Source: Myxococcales bacterium (GTDB lineage Bacteria; Myxococcota_A; Polyangia; Palsa-1104). From it: a stretch of DNA of 64,000 nucleotides. The position numbers and the translations under genes are program-made. The notes beneath the pieces are model-generated. The model had not been told where the DNA came from, made no database searches, and saw only the letters and a program-made list of their open reading frames with translations. Numbering within the stretch: position 1 is the stretch's first letter; each line of letters starts with the position of its first letter. Where the stretch lies: NCBI GenBank assembly GCA_003170275.1, contig PNAM01000106.1, positions 329,818 to 393,817 of the forward strand, in the 5' to 3' direction. Of the stretch, positions 17,043 to 25,669 are shown piece by piece.

Positions 17043-17586
17043 AGACGATCTTCGCGTCGAGGATCAGGTCGTCCTCGACCTTGACGAACATCAGGCTGGG
17101 ACGCTCGATCTTGTAGGTGTCCAGGCTGACCTTGAACTGCGCGGTCGCGCGCACGCGGTCGGCGGCTTCCCAGCTCAAGTCGACGGGGATCTCGAAGAGC
17201 TGCTTGATGCCGTGAAGGGTGAGCTGCGCCTTGAAGGTCTTCTGGACCGTCGAGGGGAAGCTGGCGGGAACGGCCAGCCCTTCGGCCAGCGCCTTGAGCT
17301 CGACGGTGGGAAACTTCTGCGCCTCGATCGCTTCCTTCATGTGCGAGTCGCGGTTCACGTTCTCGGAGTCGAACGACTCCGCCGGCACGCGCACCACTAC
17401 CTGCGCCTTGCCGTCGGCGGCGAGCGCCGCCTTGCCTTCGACCTTCTTCGACGTGCCGGTCACCTTGTGCAGCTTGTGGACGATGGTGTAGCTGAGCGTG
17501 GATTGCGCGCCGTCCACGTTGAACACCGTCTGCGCGCGCGCGAGCGGCGCGGCGCACAACAGCGCGAGCAGGATCAGGGACCGCAT
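17032..17586 (-). CDS. YceI-family periplasmic lipid-binding protein
   Basis: 184 aa. Signal peptide MRSLILLALLCAAPLARAQ, then the YceI lipocalin-like barrel: STLSYTIVHKLHKVTGTS at the start, ESFDSENVNRDSHMKEAIEAQKF cut by the usual R-D-x-H-x-K motif, and HGIKQLFEIPVDL. YceI proteins bind isoprenoid quinone-like molecules in the periplasm. It lies 8 bases downstream of a four-histidine membrane protein; YceI genes commonly neighbour cytochrome b561 genes, which fits. Its 3' end overlaps hemC on the other strand. Confidence 0.9.
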   Translation of the reverse strand: MRSLILLALLCAAPLARAQTVFNVDGAQSTLSYTIVHKLHKVTGTSKKVEGKAALAADGKAQVVVRVPAESFDSENVNRDSHMKEAIEAQKFPTVELKALAEGLAVPASFPSTVQKTFKAQLTLHGIKQLFEIPVDLSWEAADRVRATAQFKVSLDTYKIERPSLMFVKVEDDLILDAKIVFKK

Positions 17587-17594
17587 CGATTTCC

Positions 17595-18227
17595 TCACTT
17601 GGCCACGTAGGCCATGGTGCCGGCGAACATGAAGCCCCACGCCGCGTAGCCGACGGCCAGGTGCCCGATCGCGAGCCCGCGTTGATCGAGCGAGCCCTCC
17701 TTGGCCGCGACCACCGGCCCGAGGACGATGTCGGCGATCATGCACGCGGTGGCCACGCCCATCAGCACCTTGTGCAGGAGCGCGAGGTCGAGCTTGATCG
17801 GCTTCTTGTACGGGTCGGGCGCGAACAGCGCGAGGAGGCCGGTTGTGGCGAACGTGCCGGCGGACACCGAGGCCAGGCCGAGGTGCGCGTTGTAGTAGCG
17901 GCCGTCGTCGGTGCCGCCGCCGTACTTGTCGACGTAGGCCAGCGTGCCGAGCACCAGCGTGGCGGCGAGGATGCCGAGGGTGATGAAGCCGAACGCCTGA
18001 TGCGCCACCAGCATGCGCCGGCGCAGGTGCACGCGGTCGTCGAACTTGAGCGCCTTTTGCGCGTCGTCGGCGGCCTGCGCGGCGGTCTTCTTCGGCTGAT
18101 CGTTCATCAGGTCGAAGCTCATCTCGTCCGCAGCCGGCGCGGCGGGCGTGGGCGTGACGGGCTCCTCGGCGCGCGCGAGCGTGGCGCCGAGGAAGGTGAC
18201 CAGCACGGCGATCGTGCACATCCTCAT
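17595..18227 (-). CDS. Four-helix membrane protein, possibly cytochrome b561-like
   Basis: 210 aa with signal peptide (about residues 1-20), a Pro/Ala-rich linker, and four membrane helices. Each helix begins with a histidine: HQAFGFITLG, HLGLASVSAG, HKVLMGVATA, HLAVGYAAWG. One His per helix in four helices is the pattern expected for binding two b-type hemes, and the downstream partner is a YceI gene, so an electron-transfer role is plausible. I cannot confirm the b561 family by motif. TAAGAT at 18237-18242 (minus) gives a near-leaderless start; it lies at the 3' end of the upstream gene. Confidence 0.72.
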   Translation of the reverse strand: MRMCTIAVLVTFLGATLARAEEPVTPTPAAPAADEMSFDLMNDQPKKTAAQAADDAQKALKFDDRVHLRRRMLVAHQAFGFITLGILAATLVLGTLAYVDKYGGGTDDGRYYNAHLGLASVSAGTFATTGLLALFAPDPYKKPIKLDLALLHKVLMGVATACMIADIVLGPVVAAKEGSLDQRGLAIGHLAVGYAAWGFMFAGTMAYVAK

Positions 18228-18239
18228 CGGGGACGCATC

Positions 18240-18491
18240 TTAGCGAATGCGATTCGCTTGATCGAGGTTCTCCCAGCCGTCCGGGCGCGGAATCTCGATC
18301 AGTCCCGCCTCGCCGGCAAGCCGCCGGGCGATCTCGCGCGCTTCGTCATCCAGGCCCTCGCCGATCAGCCACTCGATCTCGCCGCGCTTGGGATCGGGCG
18401 CGCGTAGCACCGCCACGCCGTCGTAGCCCTCGACCACCGCGCGCACGTAGGCGATCTGATCCAGGCGCACGCGAAAATACCGGCTTGGCAC
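18240..18491 (-). CDS. Small DUF4911-like protein
   Basis: 83 aa from GTG 18491 (VPSRYFRVRLDQIAYVRAVV). The pattern of an N-terminal strand, an aromatic IAYVRAVVEGYDG stretch and a C-terminal helix resembles DUF4911 proteins, short soluble proteins seen in Myxococcota and related bacteria; this call is by resemblance only. Function unknown. An alternative start at 18566 would run into the divergent cpoB start, so the shorter form is preferred. It heads the three-gene minus-strand unit with the membrane protein and YceI. Confidence 0.6.
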   Translation of the reverse strand: MPSRYFRVRLDQIAYVRAVVEGYDGVAVLRAPDPKRGEIEWLIGEGLDDEAREIARRLAGEAGLIEIPRPDGWENLDQANRIR

Positions 18492-18575
18492 GGCCGCAGG
18501 GTACTCCGTCCGACGGCACGCGATCGCGTTTTTTGCGCTTGCCGCCGACCGCCGGTAGACTTGCAAGTTGGCTCC

Positions 18576-19469
18576 ATGCGTCCCCTTGCCCTATTGGTCC
18601 TGGTATACGCGTCCGGTTGCGGCGATACGCTCGTGCGCAGCGAGGTCGCCGATCTGCGCAAGCGCCTGGACGAGTCGCAGCGTCAATCGGCCGGCGCCTC
18701 GAAGAAGGTCGAAGAGCTCGAGGATCGGGTGTTCCTCTTGACCGATCAGGTCGAGAGCCAGAAGGTGGCGCAGAGCCGCTCGGGCACCGCGCCGCGCCTG
18801 CCGGTGGTGACCTTGCGGCCGACCTCGGTCCCGTCGCCCGCCGAGGAGCCGGCGCCGGCCACCTCGTCCAGCGACGACGAGGTCGAGTACCGCGGCGAGG
18901 CGCGCACGTCGTCGCTCGAGAAGGTGCGCGTCTATCGTCTCGACGGCAGCCACAAGCTTCCGTCGCAAGCGTCATCGTCGGTGATCACGACTTCAAACGA
19001 CAACCTCGGCGTGGCGCCTGCGCCCGACGTGGCCAAGGTGACGCACGCCCTGCCGTTCGAGCCGTCGCCGGTCTCAGGCGATCCGCTCAAGCAATACCGC
19101 GTGGCCTACGACGAGCTGCGCGCCGGCCGGCACGATTCGGCGGCGCGCATGTTCCGCGACTTCATCCGCCGCTTCCCGCACCACGACTACGCCGACAACG
19201 CGCAGTACTGGCTCGGCGAGTGCTTCTACGATCGCAAGCTGTACAGCGAGGCCGCCGTCGAGTTCCGCCAGGTGGTCGCGCAATATCCGCTCGGCAACAA
19301 GGCGCCCGACGCGCTGCTCAAGCTCGCCTACTGCCTGGTGGCGACCGGCGACCTGCATCGCGGTCGCGATCTGTTGTCGCAGGTCCCGCAGACCTACCCG
19401 CGCACCGAGGCGGCGCGCCTCGCGCAAGAGCGACTCGCCGAGCTCGGCCACACGGAGGGAACCAAGTGA
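18576..19469 (+). CDS. CpoB/YbgF-like lipoprotein with coiled coil and TPRs
   Basis: 297 aa. Lipobox Y-A-S-G-C near residue 15, then a coiled coil (about 30-65, VADLRKRLDESQRQ...KKVEELEDRVFLL), a low-complexity linker and C-terminal TPRs (about 165-290; YDELRAGRHDSAARMFRDF, NAQYWLGECFYDRKLYSEA). This is the CpoB/YbgF architecture, which coordinates peptidoglycan synthesis with outer-membrane constriction in the Tol-Pal system, though no tol genes are in the window. ATG 18576 gives the correct lipoprotein signal. Coupled to the next gene by GTGA. Confidence 0.85.
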   Translation: MRPLALLVLVYASGCGDTLVRSEVADLRKRLDESQRQSAGASKKVEELEDRVFLLTDQVESQKVAQSRSGTAPRLPVVTLRPTSVPSPAEEPAPATSSSDDEVEYRGEARTSSLEKVRVYRLDGSHKLPSQASSSVITTSNDNLGVAPAPDVAKVTHALPFEPSPVSGDPLKQYRVAYDELRAGRHDSAARMFRDFIRRFPHHDYADNAQYWLGECFYDRKLYSEAAVEFRQVVAQYPLGNKAPDALLKLAYCLVATGDLHRGRDLLSQVPQTYPRTEAARLAQERLAELGHTEGTK

Positions 19470-20686
19470 AACGTCTACTGCTCTCGGGATTCGTGCTCGC
19501 CTCGTCGGGCGCGTGGGCGCAAGGAGTCTCCGATCTGCAACCGCCCGTGCCCGAGGTGCCCGCGGGGCAGGCCGCGCCGTACTACCCGGGCGGCCCGATT
19601 CCGCAGCCGCCCGCGGCCGCACCGCGCGGCGCCGTCACGCGCGAAGGTGCCGAAGGCGACAAGAAGGCGGCGCCGACCGGCCGCACCATCCTCGACGACT
19701 CGTTCTCCAACGAGCTCGAGGGCGACGCCACGTCGGGCGGCCCGGTGGGAGCGCCGCCCGACATCCACGTCGTCAAGAAAGGCGACACGCTGTGGGACAT
19801 CTCGTCCTTCTATTTCCACGACCCGCACTACTGGCCCAGGCTGTGGGCGTTCAACCCGTCGATCACCAACCCGCACTGGATCTACCCGGGCGATCAGGTG
19901 CGGTTGGCCGCGGCGGGAAAGTCGCCGGAGATCCCGATCGCCGCGCCGCCTAACGAGCCGCAGGTCAAGCGCCTGCACCGCACGGATCTGCCGGAGGGGC
20001 TCTACCTCCGTCAGACCGGCTTCATCGAGCCGGCCGCGCTGCGCGACGCGGGGCGGATCATCGGCTCCAAGGAAGAGAAGCAGATGTTGGCGACCCTCGA
20101 CGAGGCGTACGTGAGCTTCGGCAAGGAGAAGCCGCTGGTGGTGGGCGAGCGCTACACCGTGTTCAAAGAGCTGACCGACGTGAAGCATCCGGTCACCGGC
20201 GTCAACTTCGGGCACATCGTGCAGATCTTCGGCGAGATCGAGGTCAAGTCGGTCACCGACGGACGGGTCGCGCGCGTGCAGATCATCGACGCGACCGAGG
20301 GCATGGAGCGCGGCTTCCGCGTCGGGCCGCTCAAGCGCCAGTTCCGCCTGGTGGACCCGAAGCCCGATCAGAGCGACATCGCCGGCGTGGTGATGGCCAC
20401 CCTGCATCCGCTCGACATGGTCGCCGCCGACCAGATGGTGTTCCTCGACAAGGGCAAGAAGGATGGCGTGGAGCTGGGAAACCGCTTCCTGGTGGTGCGC
20501 CGCGGCGACGGATATCAGCCGCTGCTCCAGCGCGGCAAGCCGCAGGACGACCGGCGCTTCCCGCGCGAGACCGTCGGCGAGGTCCTGATCATCGACGTCA
20601 AGGACACCTACGCCACCGGGTTCGTCATGAAGTCGACCAAGGAATGTCGCATCGGCGACCGCGTCGAAGCCCGCAAGGGGTTCTAA
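19466..20686 (+). CDS. Secreted LysM-domain protein
   Basis: 406 aa. GTG start with GGAGGGA (19454-19460) upstream. A signal peptide ends near SSGAWAQG. A single LysM domain (about residues 101-148) reads HVVKKGDTLWDISSFYF ... INPHWIYPGDQV-type; it binds peptidoglycan. The remaining 250 residues form a conserved-looking C-terminal region with SDIAGVVMATLHPLDM and VGEVLIIDVKDTYATGFV, which I cannot name. Coupled by a 4-base overlap to the CpoB-like gene, so both likely act at the cell wall. Confidence 0.88.
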   Translation: MKRLLLSGFVLASSGAWAQGVSDLQPPVPEVPAGQAAPYYPGGPIPQPPAAAPRGAVTREGAEGDKKAAPTGRTILDDSFSNELEGDATSGGPVGAPPDIHVVKKGDTLWDISSFYFHDPHYWPRLWAFNPSITNPHWIYPGDQVRLAAAGKSPEIPIAAPPNEPQVKRLHRTDLPEGLYLRQTGFIEPAALRDAGRIIGSKEEKQMLATLDEAYVSFGKEKPLVVGERYTVFKELTDVKHPVTGVNFGHIVQIFGEIEVKSVTDGRVARVQIIDATEGMERGFRVGPLKRQFRLVDPKPDQSDIAGVVMATLHPLDMVAADQMVFLDKGKKDGVELGNRFLVVRRGDGYQPLLQRGKPQDDRRFPRETVGEVLIIDVKDTYATGFVMKSTKECRIGDRVEARKGF

Positions 20687-20700
20687 AAGAGTTCTCTTTT
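20685..20700. terminator. Short AT-rich perfect inverted repeat after the LysM gene
   Basis: AAAAGAG-TT-CTCTTTT is a perfect 7-base dyad that starts inside the TAA stop. The A/T-rich stem ending in four Ts could weakly terminate in both directions; it is not a strong GC-rich terminator. Confidence 0.35.
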
Positions 20701-21015
20701 CGGGGCTAGTCGAGGTCGAGGCGCGACCAGCGGGTCGCCACCCGGAAGGGCGGGGGACCGCCGGCCGACGGGCAAACCGACAGGAAATAGAGGCGGGAAG
20801 TCCCACAGGTCGGGCAGCGGAGGGGAGGGCGCCTGCTCTCCGCCCGAAGTCCGCATCGGCTACAGCACCAACTCATGTCCGGACGAACTGCACGACCCAA
20901 GCCACCTGCTAGCCGACCAATCATTTCAAGAGTTTCACGAATCCGCCTTGACGCATCGGGGGACTGTGACTATCCGTATTGACCCTGGAGGCCGACTTAG
21001 ACCTCCACCATTAAT
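20687..21015. other. 329-base gap between LysM gene and dprA
   Basis: Contains the AT-rich dyad at its left end, a possible small zinc-ribbon ORF on the minus strand (20706-20876), and, at the right end, TTGACC (20979-20984) and an imperfectly spaced TAATAT just before dprA. I see no RNA gene or repeat. Confidence 0.5.
20706..20876 (-). CDS. Possible small zinc-ribbon protein
   Basis: 56 aa from ATG 20876, MSWCCSRCGLRAESRRPPLR followed by CPTCGTSRLYF. The two Cys-x-x-Cys knuckles 17 residues apart are what a zinc ribbon needs. There is no Shine-Dalgarno or well placed -10, and a longer in-frame start exists at 20924. It may be genuine because it fills an otherwise empty gap, but the support is one motif only. 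Confidence 0.35.
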   Translation of the reverse strand: MSWCCSRCGLRAESRRPPLRCPTCGTSRLYFLSVCPSAGGPPPFRVATRWSRLDLD

Positions 21016-21843
21016 ATGGACGCGCGAGAAATACATCGAGGAGAGCCCGGCTACCCGCCGCGGCTCGCCTCCATCGAGGCCGCTCCCCCCAGCGTGTGGG
21101 TGAGGGGCTCGTGGGTCCCTGCGGCCCGCTCCGTCGCGGTGGTGGGCGCGCGCGCGGCCAACCAGGCCTCGATCGAGCTGGCCCACGCGATCGGCGTGGC
21201 GCTCGGCGGGCGCCAGGTGGACGTGATCTCGGGCGGCGCGCTGGGCATCGACGCGGCGGCGCATCGCGGCGCGCTCTCGGTGGGTGGGACGACCGTCGCA
21301 GTCCTGGGCAACGGCATCGACGTGGTCTACCCGCACGTGCACGCGGAGCTGTTCGGGCAGATCCAGGCGCACGGCGCGCTGCTCACCCAGTTTCCGCCGG
21401 GGCAGGGACCGAAGCCGGGGCAGTTTCCCACGCGCAACAAGGTGATCGCCGGGCTGGCCGAGACCGTGGTGGTGGTGCAGGCGGCGAGCGATTCGGGCTC
21501 GCTGCACACCGCGCGCGCGGCCCGCGCCTACGGTCGCACGGTGGTGGCGGTGCCCGGCTCGCCCGGCACCGATCTGCTGCTGGTGCAAGGCGCGCTGCCG
21601 GCGTTCAGCGCAGAGGACTGCCTGGCGATCGTCGAGGGACGACCGGTGGCGCCGCCGGTGCTGCCCGTCGAGCCCGAAGCGCGCCGCGTGTACGACGCGC
21701 TCGACGCGACCCCGCGTGACGTCGGGGATCTGGCGTTTCGCGCGGGTCTCGGAGTCGGGACCTGCGCAGCGATGGTGATCGATCTGGAGCTCGGTGGTCT
21801 GGCTGCACGTTCCGCCGGTGGGCGATACGTGCGCTTACGATAA
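21016..21843 (+). CDS. dprA: DNA-processing protein DprA/Smf
   Basis: 275 aa. Rossmann-like core with VAVVGARAANQASIELA, the VISGGALGIDAAAHRGAL signature, AVLGNGIDVVYP and FPTRNKVIAGLAETVVVV; a C-terminal winged-helix-like tail follows (DVGDLAFRAGLGVGTCAAMV). DprA loads RecA on incoming single-stranded DNA in transformation. It lacks the N-terminal SAM/HhH part found in longer DprA proteins. It sits directly upstream of topA, as in many bacteria. Confidence 0.9.
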   Translation: MDAREIHRGEPGYPPRLASIEAAPPSVWVRGSWVPAARSVAVVGARAANQASIELAHAIGVALGGRQVDVISGGALGIDAAAHRGALSVGGTTVAVLGNGIDVVYPHVHAELFGQIQAHGALLTQFPPGQGPKPGQFPTRNKVIAGLAETVVVVQAASDSGSLHTARAARAYGRTVVAVPGSPGTDLLLVQGALPAFSAEDCLAIVEGRPVAPPVLPVEPEARRVYDALDATPRDVGDLAFRAGLGVGTCAAMVIDLELGGLAARSAGGRYVRLR

Positions 21844-21850
21844 GGAAGAC

Positions 21851-24313
21851 ATGCCCGCGAAAGTCGCCAAAGCCAAGAAGCCGTCGAAGAAGAAGGTCGC
21901 CGCAGCCGACGCCGTCGCCGTGGTCGACGGGGAGACCGCGACCGAAGCGCCCGAGCCGAGACGACCCGGCCGCGAGCGCGCGCTGGTGGTGGTCGAGTCG
22001 CCCGCCAAGGCCAAGACCATCAAGAAGTATCTCGGCGCGGGCTTCACGGTGAAGGCCTCGGTCGGCCACGTCATGGATCTGCCCAAGTCGAAGATGGGCG
22101 TCGACGTCGAGCACGGCTTTGCACCGGAGTACGTGGTCATTCGCGGCAAGGGCAAGATCATCGCGGAGATCAAGAAGTCGGCCAAGGACGTGGACGTGGT
22201 CTACCTCGCACCCGACCCGGATCGCGAGGGCGAGGCGATCGCGTACCACCTGGCGCAGGAGATCAAGAGCTCCAACGGCAACATCAAGCGCATCCTGTTC
22301 AACGAGATCACCAAGCGTGGGATCACCGAGGCGCTCAAGCACCCCGGCGAGCTGAACATGCGCAAGTTCGAGTCGCAGCAGGCGCGGCGCATCCTCGATC
22401 GGCTGGTGGGCTACGAGATCTCCCCGATCTTGTGGAAGAAGGTGAAGCGCGGGCTGTCGGCCGGGCGCGTGCAGTCGGTGGCGGTGCGCATCGTGGTCGA
22501 GCGCGAGCGCGAGATCGGCGCGTTCAAGGCGGTCGAGTACTGGACCGTCGAGTGCGACGTGGAGGGCGCCAATCCGCCCGCGTTCCGCATCCGGCTGTTC
22601 AAGATCGACGGCAAAAAGGCCGAGCTGTCGACGGGCGACGAGACCCGCGCGGTGGTCGCCGAGCTCAAGAAGAGCCCGTTCGTGATCGACAAGATCGAGC
22701 GCAAGGAGCGGCGCAAGTTCCCGCTGGCGCCGTTCATCACCTCGCGCCTGCAGCAGGAAGGCGCGCGCAAGCTGCGCTTCACCGCCAAGAAGACCATGGC
22801 GCTCGCGCAGCGGCTGTACGAAGGTCTCGAGCTCGGCGAGGAGGGCGCGGTCGGTCTCATCACCTACATGCGTACCGACTCGACCCGGCTCTCCGACGAC
22901 GCGGTGATCGAGGCGCGCGCGCACATCGCCGAGCGCTACGGCAAGGACTCCTTGCCCGACGAGCCGATCATCTACAAGACCAAGAAGTCGGCGCAGGACG
23001 CGCACGAGGCGATCCGGCCCACCTCGATGCAGTACGACCCCGAGACGGTGAAGAAGCTGCTCACCGCCGCCGCCGAGGGCAATCAGGAGAAGCTGCGCGA
23101 CGTGGAAGATCACGTGCGGCTGTACCAGCTGATCTGGAACCGGTTCATCGCTTGCCAGATGAAGCCGGCGGTCTACGATCAGACCACCATCGACATCAGC
23201 TGCGGGCGGTTCGGCCTGCGCGCGACCGGCCAGGTGCTCAAGTTCGCCGGCTACACCGCGGTCTACACCGACAGCGCCGAGGAGACTGGCGAAGAGGACG
23301 ACAAGTCGGGCCTGTTGCCGGAAGTGAGCGAGGGCGAGACGCTCAAGGTGCACAAGATCGATCCCGAGCAGCACTTCACGCAGCCGCCGCCGCGCTTCAC
23401 CGAGGCGTCGCTGGTCAAGGAGCTGGAAGAGAAGGGCATCGGCCGGCCGTCGACCTACGCCAACATCTTGTCGACCATCCAGGACCGCGGCTACGTCGAC
23501 AAGAAGGAAGGGCGCTTCCACCCGACCACGCTCGGGACCAAGGTCAACGATCTGCTGGTCGAGTCGTTCCCCGACATCCTCGACGTGACCTTCACCGCGC
23601 AGATGGAAGACGGGCTCGACCAGGTCGAGGAGGGCTCGGCCGACTGGAAGAAGCTGCTCTCGGACTTCTACTCGCCGTTCAAGATCGATCTCGACAAGGC
23701 GGTCGTGCATATGCGCGACCTCAAGCGCGAGGAGATCCCGACCGAGCACGTGTGCGAGAAGTGCAAGTCGCCGATGGTCATCAAGTGGGGCCGCAACGGC
23801 GAGTTCCTCGCTTGCTCGGGCTATCCGGAGTGCAAGAACACGCGCGAGTTCCTGCGCCGCGAGGACGGCACGATCGAGATCGCCGTGCAGCCCACCACCG
23901 ACCAGAAGTGCGAGACCTGCGGCGCGCCCATGCTGGTCAAGCGCGGCCGCTTCGGCGAATTCCTCGCCTGCTCGCGCTATCCCGAGTGCAAGACCACGCG
24001 GCCGATCTCGCTCGGCGTGAGCTGCCCGCGACCCAACTGCACCGGCTTTCTCACCGAGAAGCGCTCGCGCCGCGGCAAGGTGTTCTTCGGCTGCTCGAAC
24101 TATTCCAAGACGCAGTGCGACTTCGTGCTGTGGGATCGCCCGATCCCCGAGAAGTGCCCGCAGTGCAGCGCGGCGTTCCTGGTCAAGCGCGAGAACCGTC
24201 GCGGCGGCGGTCGCATCCGCTGCGTCACCGACGGCTGCGGCTACTCCGTGGAGACCGGCAGCCCGGAGACCGGCGAAGGCGGCGAAGGCAACTCCAACAC
24301 CGACGCCGCGTAG
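21851..24313 (+). CDS. topA: DNA topoisomerase I
   Basis: 820 aa type IA topoisomerase that relaxes negative supercoils. A Lys/Ala-rich N-terminal extension (about 45 aa) precedes the TOPRIM domain (ALVVVESPAKAKTIKKYLG, DPDREGEAIAYH). The active-site tyrosine is Y339 in GLITYMRTDSTRLS. Four C-terminal zinc ribbons follow: CEKC...CSGYPEC, CETC...CSRYPEC, CPRPNC...CSNYSKTQC, CPQC...CVTDGC. AAGGAAG lies just before ATG 21851. The lysine-rich N-terminal extension is unusual and may bind DNA. Confidence 0.96.
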   Translation: MPAKVAKAKKPSKKKVAAADAVAVVDGETATEAPEPRRPGRERALVVVESPAKAKTIKKYLGAGFTVKASVGHVMDLPKSKMGVDVEHGFAPEYVVIRGKGKIIAEIKKSAKDVDVVYLAPDPDREGEAIAYHLAQEIKSSNGNIKRILFNEITKRGITEALKHPGELNMRKFESQQARRILDRLVGYEISPILWKKVKRGLSAGRVQSVAVRIVVEREREIGAFKAVEYWTVECDVEGANPPAFRIRLFKIDGKKAELSTGDETRAVVAELKKSPFVIDKIERKERRKFPLAPFITSRLQQEGARKLRFTAKKTMALAQRLYEGLELGEEGAVGLITYMRTDSTRLSDDAVIEARAHIAERYGKDSLPDEPIIYKTKKSAQDAHEAIRPTSMQYDPETVKKLLTAAAEGNQEKLRDVEDHVRLYQLIWNRFIACQMKPAVYDQTTIDISCGRFGLRATGQVLKFAGYTAVYTDSAEETGEEDDKSGLLPEVSEGETLKVHKIDPEQHFTQPPPRFTEASLVKELEEKGIGRPSTYANILSTIQDRGYVDKKEGRFHPTTLGTKVNDLLVESFPDILDVTFTAQMEDGLDQVEEGSADWKKLLSDFYSPFKIDLDKAVVHMRDLKREEIPTEHVCEKCKSPMVIKWGRNGEFLACSGYPECKNTREFLRREDGTIEIAVQPTTDQKCETCGAPMLVKRGRFGEFLACSRYPECKTTRPISLGVSCPRPNCTGFLTEKRSRRGKVFFGCSNYSKTQCDFVLWDRPIPEKCPQCSAAFLVKRENRRGGGRIRCVTDGCGYSVETGSPETGEGGEGNSNTDAA

Positions 24314-24321
24314 CGAAGTCG

Positions 24322-25641
24322 ATGTTCTCTCCCGACGTGATGGTGGTGGGGGGTGGGCTCGCCGGGTGCGAGGCCGCTTGGCAGCTCGCGCGGCGGGGGC
24401 TGAAGGTTTCGCTGGTGGAGCAGAAGCCGGGGCGGATCTCGCCCGCGCACACGACGCCGTTGTTGGGCGAGCTGGTGTGCTCGAATTCGCTGCGGTCGGA
24501 TGATCCGGCGGCGCCGGCGGGGTTGTTGAAGGCGGAGCTGCGTCGGGCGGGGTCGTTGATCGTCGCCTGCGCGGACGCGGCGCGCGTGCCGGCGGGCGAT
24601 GCGCTGGCGGTGGACCGGCAGTTGTTTTCGCGGGGAATTACCGTCGCGTTGGCGCTCGAGCCGAACGTGCGTCTCGAGCGACGGCCGCTCGATCGCTTGC
24701 CCGAGACGATGCCGTGCATCCTGGCCGGCGGGCCGCTGGTGGGCGGCGGAGTGCAGCGCGAGCTGCGCAAGCTGTGCGGCGATCGATTCTATTTCTACGA
24801 CGCGATCGCGCCGATCGTCGAGGCGGACAGCATCGATTGGGCGCACGCGTTTCGCGGCTCGCGCTACAAGGAGACGGCGGAGGGGGACTACGTCAACTGC
24901 CCGCTTCAACGCGACCAGTACCACGCGTTCGTGCGCGAGATCCGCACGGCGAAGAAGGTGTTGCCGCACGCGTTCGAGGAGCCGCGCTACTTCGAGGGCT
25001 GCCTGCCGATCGAGGTGATGGCCGAGCGCGGCGACGACGTGCTGGCGTTCGGGCCGATGAAGCCGGTGGGGCTCAAGACCGACGCGTTCGCGGTGGTGCA
25101 GCTGCGCGCGGAGAATCGCTACGCGACCAGCTTCAACCTGGTGGGCTTCCAGACGCGGCTCACCTATCCCGAGCAGAAGCGTATCTTCGCGATGATCCCC
25201 GCGCTGGCGAACGCCGAGTGGCTGCGCTTCGGATCGATCCATCGCAACTCGTACATCGAGTCGTGGCGGCTGCTCGGGCCCGGCCTGGAGCTCAAGGTGC
25301 GGCCGAATCTGCAGCTCGCCGGGCAGATCACCGGCGTGGAGGGCTACATCGAGTCGACCGCGATGGGGCTGCTCGCCGCCCTGTTCCTGCACGGGCGGCT
25401 GAGCGGTCAGCCGATGGCGCCGCCGCCGCCGACCACCGCGTTCGGCGCGCTGTACCAGCATCTGATGCGGCCGCGCCAGCCGGGCGAGGCGTTCCAGCCC
25501 ACCAACATCAACTTCGGCCTCTTGCCGCCGCTCACTGGAAATGGGAGCAAGGCCAAGAAGCGCGATCGGCGCGCGCTGCACGCTCAGCGGGCCGCGGCCG
25601 ACTTCACGCCGTGGCTGGCGAATGGGGCCACTCGCTCCTGA
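24322..25641 (+). CDS. trmFO: tRNA m5U54 methyltransferase TrmFO
   Basis: 439 aa FAD- and folate-dependent enzyme that makes 5-methyluridine at tRNA position 54. N-terminal dinucleotide-binding VVGGGLAGCEAAWQLA, then LVCSNSLRSDD, PLQRDQYHAF, FEGCLPIEVMAERG, GPMKPVGL and ITGVEGYIESTAMGLL are all TrmFO signatures. It follows topA by 8 bases, an order kept in Firmicutes (topA-gid) as well. The C-terminus NINFGLLPPL is followed by a basic tail. Confidence 0.95.
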   Translation: MFSPDVMVVGGGLAGCEAAWQLARRGLKVSLVEQKPGRISPAHTTPLLGELVCSNSLRSDDPAAPAGLLKAELRRAGSLIVACADAARVPAGDALAVDRQLFSRGITVALALEPNVRLERRPLDRLPETMPCILAGGPLVGGGVQRELRKLCGDRFYFYDAIAPIVEADSIDWAHAFRGSRYKETAEGDYVNCPLQRDQYHAFVREIRTAKKVLPHAFEEPRYFEGCLPIEVMAERGDDVLAFGPMKPVGLKTDAFAVVQLRAENRYATSFNLVGFQTRLTYPEQKRIFAMIPALANAEWLRFGSIHRNSYIESWRLLGPGLELKVRPNLQLAGQITGVEGYIESTAMGLLAALFLHGRLSGQPMAPPPPTTAFGALYQHLMRPRQPGEAFQPTNINFGLLPPLTGNGSKAKKRDRRALHAQRAAADFTPWLANGATRS

Positions 25642-25669
25642 GGCGAAAAGTAGGCTATTCTTCGGGCGA

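Noticed and set aside
20979-21015. TTGACC ... TAATAT as the dprA promoter
   Set aside because: The spacing is about 27 bases, too long for a sigma-70 promoter; no better -10 was found, so dprA's promoter is left unassigned.
22432-24321. N-terminal half of a 1069-codon frame overlapping topA, ending in trmFO
   Set aside because: Only the part after ATG 24322 is a real protein (TrmFO); the rest is an Arg/Gly-rich shadow of topA.
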